12,002 bases of DNA from assembly GCA_034440455.1 (NCBI GenBank), contig JAWXCB010000059.1, positions 1 through 12,002 on the forward strand, written 5' to 3'. The position numbers were made by a program, and so were the translations under genes. Under the pieces are notes generated by a model that made no database searches, was not told where the DNA came from, and saw only the letters and a list, made by a program, of their open reading frames with translations. Positions within the stretch are counted from its first letter, which is position 1. The number at the start of each line of letters is the position of its first letter. This stretch comes from JAWXCB01 sp034440455 (GTDB taxonomy: Bacteria; Bacteroidota; Bacteroidia; Chitinophagales; CAIOSU01). Of this stretch, positions 6,919 through 12,002 are shown piece after piece.

Positions 6919-7728
6919 TCACTCCATCTTATCGAAAAACTTCCGCACGCCTAATTTTCGCAAAGAGCCTTTGATGAAGTTTTTGGTGTTTTCTTTCAGC
7001 AGTGTTTGTGTTTTCTTCAGTCCGCCTTCGCTGGGGCGCGTCTTGAAAATCGTGTCGTGATATTTCACGTGTTCGCCTGTGGTGATTGGCGTATAGAAAT
7101 AGGTGAAAAAAGAATTGCGAAACAAGCCTTCCGGAACGGTGATTGTTGAATAGCCGTGATACGAAATATCACTGGTGGCGAAAATCACGCAGCGATTAAA
7201 GGTGGGTAGTATCGCCTGCCCGCAATTTTGCACGTCTTTATCCCATAGTTCTAATTTACCGCCATAGCTTTCTTTCCATTCTTTGTTAAGAAAGAAAAGC
7301 AGGTTGAGTCTGCGATGAATATTAAGCACAGGATGAATGCTGAAATCAACATGCACATCAAGAAAACTTCCGTCAGTGCCTTGATGTACTCCGGAACCGC
7401 GATGGTCATCGGGTAAAATCAACCCTTCAACTCCGGTGGCTTTTTCTAAGAATGATAAAAACTCTGAGGTGCCGAGCGCACTTCTTAATGTCCTGAAACT
7501 TTCATGATACAATTCAAAGTTGGAGCCTTCTGATTTCTGTTCGTTCAATCCTTTGTAATGCCTGCGCATGTCGTCTTTCTTCGGAAAATTTTCGACAAGC
7601 GTGTTAGCAAATGCTTCATCCAGCAGTCCGTCAATTTTCAGGAAGTGATAAGGCTGCGCATGTTCAAAGTCTTTATGCAGCTTCTCGATTTCAGCAGTTT
7701 GAAACCATTTTTCATTAAAGACTTTCAT
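6919..7728 (-). CDS. 2-oxoglutarate/Fe(II)-dependent oxygenase (prolyl 4-hydroxylase-like fold)
   Basis: Soluble 269-residue protein of the 2OG-Fe(II) oxygenase superfamily. The iron ligands are visible as His126-x-Asp128 in DVHVDFS and the distal His191 in SYHGYST; Arg204 in LFRNSFFTYFY is placed to bind the 2-oxoglutarate carboxylate. The strand pattern between them, RRLNLLFFLNKEW (139-151) then YGGKLELWDKD (155-165), is typical of the P4H-like 2OG-FeII_Oxy_3 group. It would hydroxylate a protein side chain, a sugar or a small molecule; nothing in the sequence fixes which. It follows the methyltransferase by only 3 bases, so the two are likely one operon. Its stop codon directly abuts the stop of the convergent glycosyltransferase with no base between. 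Confidence 0.85.
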   Translation of the reverse strand: MKVFNEKWFQTAEIEKLHKDFEHAQPYHFLKIDGLLDEAFANTLVENFPKKDDMRRHYKGLNEQKSEGSNFELYHESFRTLRSALGTSEFLSFLEKATGVEGLILPDDHRGSGVHQGTDGSFLDVHVDFSIHPVLNIHRRLNLLFFLNKEWKESYGGKLELWDKDVQNCGQAILPTFNRCVIFATSDISYHGYSTITVPEGLFRNSFFTYFYTPITTGEHVKYHDTIFKTRPSEGGLKKTQTLLKENTKNFIKGSLRKLGVRKFFDKME

Positions 7729-7731
7729 GGA

Positions 7732-8499
7732 TTATTTTTTGAGCACGAGGAAGAAATCGAAACATTTGTCATCAGCAGAACGCAGGGAAAAGTTCTCCTG
7801 ACCGATTTCCATCACGAGGCTGTCGTTTGTTTCTTTCAGCTTGTTGCGGTTCATGCGGTTGAGAAATTCATAAGGCGCCTGCAACACAGAGCGCGGGAGC
7901 AGGTATTGCAGGTTGAAAATATCAAACCGCGTGATTTTGCGCACCGACTCTTTATTTCGTTCATAATACTCATTCACCTTTTCATTGCCATACACGCCCA
8001 GTAGTTGCATATCAGTAAACTTTCTGCCTGCCAGCGCGAGCAATTGTTCTTTCGTGTATTCGCGCACATGCCAGGGATTGCGCGTGAGCGACATCTTTAA
8101 ATTGGGCGTTGTCACCACCGCCACCCCGCCTGGCTTCAGCGCGCGATAGATTTCATCCACGAAAAGCTCATCATCTTCGATATGCTCAATCACTTGAAAA
8201 GTAATAAGGGTGTCATAAAAGTCGCTTTCAATTCCGGGAAAAGGAGGTACGTTGCTCGCTATTAAAGTGAGGTTTTTGTGCTGCTGTTTCAGGCGGGCGA
8301 TAACCGCTTCATTCTTATCAATTGCGGTGTAGGTTTTGCATTTCGTCAGAAGCAATTCCATGCCCCTGCCTTCTCCGCAGCCAATTTCAAGCAGGTCGCC
8401 CTTAATGTAATTGAGCGCCTGATAGTAGGCAAAAAGAAGTCGCTGATGAATAGGATTGTCTGATGCAATCGAAGCTGAGGTTATTTCTGTGGTACTGAT
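7732..8499 (-). CDS. Class I SAM-dependent methyltransferase lacking a standard start codon
   Basis: Cytosolic methyltransferase of the UbiE/Methyltransf_11 type. Numbered from the assumed start at 8499, it has SAM motif I as LLEIGCGEGRG (36-46), the ribose-binding acid as Asp61 in YTAIDKNE, VIEHIEDDELFVDEI with the usual EH pair, and LKPGGVAVVTTPN as the post-II strand. The first ATG in frame (8361) lies just after motif I and would cut away the SAM-binding glycine loop. Translation upstream continues convincingly as DNPIHQRLLFAYYQAL, and the frame stays open up to a TGA at 8514-8512. That span contains no ATG, GTG or TTG. I placed the 5' end at the ATC of 8499, which would read as MSTTEITS if it were ATG; this is a guess. 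The substrate is unknown. It is probably an operon with the downstream oxygenase. Confidence 0.75.
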   Translation of the reverse strand: MSTTEITSASIASDNPIHQRLLFAYYQALNYIKGDLLEIGCGEGRGMELLLTKCKTYTAIDKNEAVIARLKQQHKNLTLIASNVPPFPGIESDFYDTLITFQVIEHIEDDELFVDEIYRALKPGGVAVVTTPNLKMSLTRNPWHVREYTKEQLLALAGRKFTDMQLLGVYGNEKVNEYYERNKESVRKITRFDIFNLQYLLPRSVLQAPYEFLNRMNRNKLKETNDSLVMEIGQENFSLRSADDKCFDFFLVLKK

Positions 8500-8532
8500 A
8501 GCCGTTGATTTTCAGGTGATGAAATAAGTGTG

Positions 8533-8540
8533 CAAAGATA
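8533..8540 (-). promoter_or_regulatory. Bacteroidota-type -7 element for the methyltransferase-oxygenase unit
   Basis: Read on the minus strand the sequence is TATCTTTG, matching TAnnTTTG. Transcription would begin near 8526, about 25 bases before the proposed methyltransferase start at 8499, which fits a start well upstream of the ATG at 8361. The nearest upstream TTG is about 27 bases away, further than usual. Confidence 0.4.
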
Positions 8541-8611
8541 TTACATTGATATAACCGTTAGGATGAACAACCTTTAGAATTATCACAGACCTTACAGGCG
8601 GCATATTTTAT

Positions 8612-8619
8612 TAAATTTG
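8612..8619 (+). promoter_or_regulatory. Bacteroidota-type -7 element for the DUF2723 gene
   Basis: TAAATTTG fits TAnnTTTG and lies 25 bases before the ATG at 8645, predicting a leader of about 18 bases. No TTG box is present at the usual distance upstream. The 145-base gap at 8500-8644 otherwise shows only the opposing promoter and nothing else recognisable. Confidence 0.45.
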
Positions 8620-8644
8620 CCCCTCTTGCAATAAAGAAAATTTC

Positions 8645-11600
8645 ATGAATACATTCAAGCTGATAAACAACGTGGTGGGGTGGGTCATGTTCGCCATTGC
8701 CCTGATTACTTACACGCTCACGTTGGAACCCACCGCAAGTTTTTGGGATTGCGGTGAATTTATCTCCGGAGCCAGCAAGCTCGAAGTGGTGCATCCGCCA
8801 GGCGCACCCTTCTTCCTGCTCGTGGGAAGAATTTTCACCTTGTTTGCAAAAGACTCGTCCCAGATTGCTTACATGATTAACTTCTTCTCCGGCTTGTCAA
8901 GCGCGTTTGCCGTGTTGTTTCTGTTTTGGGTAATCACTGCGCTTGCAAAAAAAGTGGTGATGCAAAATGGAGCAGAACCTTCCTTCTCAGAAATCGGTGC
9001 GGTAATCGGCACCGGCATTATTGGCGCGCTTGCCTGCACTTTCTCTGATACGTTTTGGTTTTCAGCGGTGGAAGGTGAAGTGTATGCGCTCTCTACGTTC
9101 TTCATTCCTTTAGTAATGTGGGGCATTATGCGCTGGGAAGCATCCGAAGATGAGCGTCATCGTGATAGATGGATTGTGCTGGTTTCTTTCTTTGTGGGGC
9201 TTGCCGTAGGCGTTCACTTAATGAGTTTGCTCGCCATCCCCGCGATGGCAATGGTGTATTATTTCAAAAAATACAAGCCGACAATATTGGGCATGCTTGC
9301 CGCGCTCGTGATTGGGTTAGCTGCGCTCATGATGGTGTACATCGGTATCGTAAACAAGTTGATTAATATCCTCGCTACGGCAGATTTGATTTTTGTAAAC
9401 GACTTCAACTTACCGTTTGGCAGCGGAGCCATTTTTGTTTCGGTGTTGCTTGTTGGTGCAATTATTGGCGGATTGATATATGCCCACAAAAAGGGTATTC
9501 CGAATCTTCAAACCGCTTTGCTCTCGCTTTCGATGATTCTCATCGGATTTTCTTTGTACGGCATGGTGGTGATTCGCGCAAATGCAATTCCCCCGATTAA
9601 CATGAATAAGCCTGCGGATATTTTCAGGTTGCAGTCTTACCTCAACCGCGAGCAGTATGGCGACCGCCCGTTGCTCTATGGTCCGCACTTCAATGGCTAT
9701 CCCACGGAAATTGTGAAGAAAGGAAAACGCTATTACAAGGGGGAAGACAAATACATCGTGATTGGGGAAAAGATTGAGTACGAGTTTGATGAAAAGGATA
9801 TGATGGTGTTTCCGCGCCTTGGCTCATGGCAGGACGACCGCCATGTGGAAGCCTATCGCGCCATGCTGGGGTTGAAAGAAAAAGAAAATCCCACGATGAA
9901 CCACAACATGCGCTTTTTTGTCAACTATCAGGTGATGTTCATGTGGTTCCGCTACTTCATGTGGAATTTTGCCGGCAGGCAAGACGATATTCAGGGCAGG
10001 TTTGATAATAACAACGGGCATTGGATGAGCGGCATCAACTTCATTGATGAAGCGCGCCTTGGTCCGATGGATAACTTACCGGAAGATTTGAAAAATAATA
10101 AGGCGAGAAACAGGTTCTATTTCATTCCTTTCTTGCTTGGCTTGCTGGGCGCGGCATATCATTATGTGAAAAAGCGCAATGATTTTTTCGTTATCGCAAC
10201 CTTGTTTCTGTTTACGGGCTTGTTTGAAATCGTGTTTTTCAATTCACCGCCTTTTGAGCCGCGCGAGCGCGACTATACGCTTGTCGGCTCATTCGTTACC
10301 TATTGCATTTGGATTGGTTTTGGTGTGCTGGCGATTTTTGATTTTCTGCGCACAAAGGTCAGCCCGTCCATTGCTGTTGCGATTGCATTCCTTGTGAGCC
10401 TCACTGGTCCTATGCTGATGGCGAAGGATGGCTATGACGACCATGACCGTTCGGGCAGATATACGGCTCGTGATTTTGCAGTGAACTATTTGGAGTCATG
10501 CGCGCCCAATGCAATTCTTTTCACGCAGGGCGATAATGACACGTATCCGCTGTGGTATGCGCAGGAAGTGGAGGGCATCCGCACGGATGTGCGCGTGGTG
10601 AACCTCAGTCTGTTGGGCGTTGATTGGTACATTGAGCAGTTGAAATATAAACTGAATGATGCTGATCCGGTAAAGCTGGTGCATACCCCTGATAAATATC
10701 TTGGTAACAAACGCGATGTAACGCGCTACTTTGACACGAAGCGTGTGCCGCAGGATAAGGCGCTTGAATTAAAGAGCGTAATTGAATTCATAGCGAAAGA
10801 CGACCGTTCAGCGCAGGTGCCGTTGACAAGCGGTGAATACATCAATTACCTGCCGACAAAAAATCTGAAGATTACGGTTGACTCAGCCGCAGTGGTGAAG
10901 AACAAGATTCTTTCTGATTCGCTGCAGCCGCAGATGCTGAAGGAAATGAAATTTAATGTAGGCAGAAACAATTTGTTGAAGAATGATTTGATTGTACTCG
11001 ACATCATTGCCTCAAACATTTGGGAGCGTCCGATTTATTTCGCTGTGTCGGTTGCGCCTGATGCGTATGTGGGAATGCAAAAATTCTTCCAGTTGGAAGG
11101 ATTGGCGTACCGCATTGTGCCGGTTGAAAAGAAAGACCGCAGCGGGCAAAACGGCTACGTGGCGGTTGACATCATGTATGATAATGTGATGAACAAATTC
11201 AAATGGGGCGGCATCGAATTAAGAGACTCCACGCAATACACTGTGCAAACGGGTGAAACAAAATCTGCCATTGCTGCAAAATTCAACGTGTCGGAAATTG
11301 ATTTGCCCGCGGAAGTGAAGGCGGGCGACAACATCAAAATCTACACGCCCAATCCGCTGTATCTTGATGAAAACATTCTGCGCATGACGATGAACCTGCG
11401 CAGCAACTTCGCAAGGCTCGTGGAAGAACTGATTAACGCAGGTGAAAAAGAAAAGGCGAAGAAGGCAATTCAGCGCTGCCTCGAAGTGATGCCGCGCCAA
11501 ACTGTTCCCTACAACGTCTTCATGGTGCGCTTTCCCGAATATTTATACAAACTGGAAGAGAAAGAGAAAGGACGCGCGCTGATGCGTGATTTAGGAAAAG

Positions 11601-11812
11601 TGTTTGAGCAGGAACTGAACTATTATTCCAACCCTGAAGTGATTGAGCGTGACCCGGGTAGCAGGCACAACACCCGTCAGGCGTGTGCCGTGATGCAGGA
11701 AATTTCGCGCGTAGCGCTAATGTATCAGGACAAGGAAATGTCAGACGAGATTGACCTGAAATACAAAGCCTTGCAGGAAGCGGTGTGCGGGGGAACGCTC
11801 ATGGATAGATAA
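8645..11812 (+). CDS. DUF2723 membrane protein (glycosyltransferase family 117 type) with a LysM-like insert
   Basis: Large inner-membrane protein of 1055 residues, a size usual for this Bacteroidota family, which is thought to be a GT-C-type protein glycosyltransferase. After TM1 (about 8-27) come the acidic loop motif SFWDCGEF (32-39; Asp35 and Glu38 are candidate catalytic acids) and HPPGAPFF (50-57). Further hydrophobic segments lie near 77-98, 118-133, 149-160, 177-206, 212-235, 262-280, 288-310, 491-505, 514-532, 545-568 and 576-592. The C-terminal soluble part starts around 594, carries FTQGDNDTYPLWYAQEVEG (626-644), and ends with a helical TPR-like region (about 914-985). Residues 865-900 look like a LysM motif, described separately. 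It has its own promoter and is followed at once by an IS end. Its place near sugar-modifying genes fits a glycosylation role, but its substrate is not known from the sequence. Confidence 0.88.
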   Translation: MNTFKLINNVVGWVMFAIALITYTLTLEPTASFWDCGEFISGASKLEVVHPPGAPFFLLVGRIFTLFAKDSSQIAYMINFFSGLSSAFAVLFLFWVITALAKKVVMQNGAEPSFSEIGAVIGTGIIGALACTFSDTFWFSAVEGEVYALSTFFIPLVMWGIMRWEASEDERHRDRWIVLVSFFVGLAVGVHLMSLLAIPAMAMVYYFKKYKPTILGMLAALVIGLAALMMVYIGIVNKLINILATADLIFVNDFNLPFGSGAIFVSVLLVGAIIGGLIYAHKKGIPNLQTALLSLSMILIGFSLYGMVVIRANAIPPINMNKPADIFRLQSYLNREQYGDRPLLYGPHFNGYPTEIVKKGKRYYKGEDKYIVIGEKIEYEFDEKDMMVFPRLGSWQDDRHVEAYRAMLGLKEKENPTMNHNMRFFVNYQVMFMWFRYFMWNFAGRQDDIQGRFDNNNGHWMSGINFIDEARLGPMDNLPEDLKNNKARNRFYFIPFLLGLLGAAYHYVKKRNDFFVIATLFLFTGLFEIVFFNSPPFEPRERDYTLVGSFVTYCIWIGFGVLAIFDFLRTKVSPSIAVAIAFLVSLTGPMLMAKDGYDDHDRSGRYTARDFAVNYLESCAPNAILFTQGDNDTYPLWYAQEVEGIRTDVRVVNLSLLGVDWYIEQLKYKLNDADPVKLVHTPDKYLGNKRDVTRYFDTKRVPQDKALELKSVIEFIAKDDRSAQVPLTSGEYINYLPTKNLKITVDSAAVVKNKILSDSLQPQMLKEMKFNVGRNNLLKNDLIVLDIIASNIWERPIYFAVSVAPDAYVGMQKFFQLEGLAYRIVPVEKKDRSGQNGYVAVDIMYDNVMNKFKWGGIELRDSTQYTVQTGETKSAIAAKFNVSEIDLPAEVKAGDNIKIYTPNPLYLDENILRMTMNLRSNFARLVEELINAGEKEKAKKAIQRCLEVMPRQTVPYNVFMVRFPEYLYKLEEKEKGRALMRDLGKVFEQELNYYSNPEVIERDPGSRHNTRQACAVMQEISRVALMYQDKEMSDEIDLKYKALQEAVCGGTLMDR
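11237..11344 (+). other. LysM-like segment inside the DUF2723 protein (residues 865-900)
   Basis: The encoded stretch begins YTVQTGETKSAIAAKFNVSE and closes with VKAGDNIKIY, the order and spacing of the start, GET/GDT turn, helix and final strand of a LysM peptidoglycan-binding motif. It is about 36 residues, slightly shorter than the usual 43-50, because the second helix is abbreviated. It sits in the predicted periplasmic C-terminal part, between NKFKWGG and PLYLDENILRM, which I expect from memory of the family to be only a few residues apart. Confidence 0.6.
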
Positions 11813-11841
11813 GTTTCGAGTTGAAGTTTACAGTTTGAAGT
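11812..11841. repeat. Short degenerate direct repeat behind the DUF2723 gene
   Basis: AGTTTCGAGTTGA (11812-11824) and AGTTTACAGTTTGA (11825-11838) are imperfect tandem copies, with a third start AGT at 11839. The IS end begins immediately after. The last nine bases, GTTTGAAGT (11833-11841), are the position where a 9-base target duplication would lie. Confidence 0.4.
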
Positions 11842-12002
11842 GGCTTTGTTGCATGAATCTATATTTGGAACACTCTCCTCCTTCCTCAAAAAATCTCTTA
11901 AGTTGCTTTTTTAACCACAGAGCTTTTCGGCATACCCAGCAATGTCATTTTATTGAGCAGTTTACATTTGATGTTGGCTTCAACTATTTGCTGTTCTGTT
12001 AT
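11842..12002 (-). mobile_element. One end of an IS5/IS903-like insertion sequence, truncated by the window edge
   Basis: The sequence GGCTTTGTTGCATGAATC at 11842-11859 agrees at 16 of 18 positions with the IS903 terminal inverted repeat as I remember it (GGCTTTGTTGAATAAATC). An open frame reading out towards this end on the minus strand stops 38 bases inside the proposed repeat, the layout expected for the transposase 3' end of such an element. The other end and any target duplication lie beyond 12002, so completeness cannot be judged. Insertion is 29 bases after the DUF2723 stop codon and spares that gene. Confidence 0.7.
11898..12002 (-). CDS. C-terminal end of a probable IS5-family transposase (partial)
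   Basis: Only the last 34 codons and the TAA stop are in the window; the gene continues past 12002. The tail includes QQIVEANIKCKLLNKM followed by TLLGMPKSSVV and a Lys-rich end. A C-terminus of the form LNxMTxLGMP is what I recall from IS903/IS5-group DDE transposases, and the position just inside a GGCTTTGTTGCA terminal repeat agrees with this. The DDE catalytic residues are outside the window. Without the IS context this fragment alone would be unidentifiable. Confidence 0.6.
   Translation of the reverse strand: MTEQQIVEANIKCKLLNKMTLLGMPKSSVVKKAT

Noticed and set aside
8400..8535. A different frame upstream of the methyltransferase (reading HLKINGYQYHRNNLSF) as its true N-terminus through a frameshift
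   Set aside because: The frame continuous with motif I already reads as typical methyltransferase sequence (HQRLLFAYYQAL), whereas the other frame soon turns into Ser-rich, unconvincing sequence. A frameshift is not needed to explain the body of the gene.

Overview
The window looks like a chromosomal segment from a member of the Bacteroidota. The evidence is a serC-serA pair, a large DUF2723 (GT117-type) membrane protein typical of that phylum, and TAnnTTTG -7 promoter elements with no convincing partner at the usual -33 distance. Most starts lack a clear Shine-Dalgarno sequence, and short degenerate repeats sit between genes. I cannot name a genus. No rRNA, tRNA or CRISPR array was seen.

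Layout. Positions 1-268 hold no convincing gene. On the minus strand, serC (2454-1387) is followed by serA (1231-269), the first two steps of serine synthesis as one likely operon. The space between them is almost filled by a 37-base inverted repeat pair. A 139-base divergent gap with a 21-base-period tandem repeat and a -7 element leads into a plus-strand operon: a Gfo/Idh/MocA sugar dehydrogenase (2594-3604), a DegT/DnrJ/EryC1 sugar aminotransferase (3601-4719, ATGA overlap) and a GT-C (GT39-like) membrane glycosyltransferase fused to TPRs (4723-6918). This ends exactly against an opposing minus-strand pair: a SAM methyltransferase (from about 8499 down to 7732) and a 2OG-Fe(II) oxygenase (7728-6919). 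A second divergent promoter region precedes the 1055-residue DUF2723/GT117 protein (8645-11812). At 11842 an IS5/IS903-like insertion sequence begins and runs off the window, its transposase tail on the minus strand.

How the genes fit together. The dehydrogenase and aminotransferase are the pair that makes a 3-keto and then a 3-amino sugar. The two polytopic GT-C-like enzymes can move sugars from lipid carriers on the periplasmic side. The methyltransferase and 2OG oxygenase could decorate the glycan or another small acceptor. Together this reads as a surface or protein glycosylation locus beside housekeeping serine biosynthesis; that pathway assignment is inference.

Most worth a second look: a LysM-like segment apparently inserted in the DUF2723 protein, a methyltransferase whose reading frame has no ATG, GTG or TTG before its SAM-binding motif, the paired-repeat hairpin that makes up the serC-serA spacer, and the IS boundary just behind the DUF2723 gene. 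I did not find a clearly new multi-gene system.
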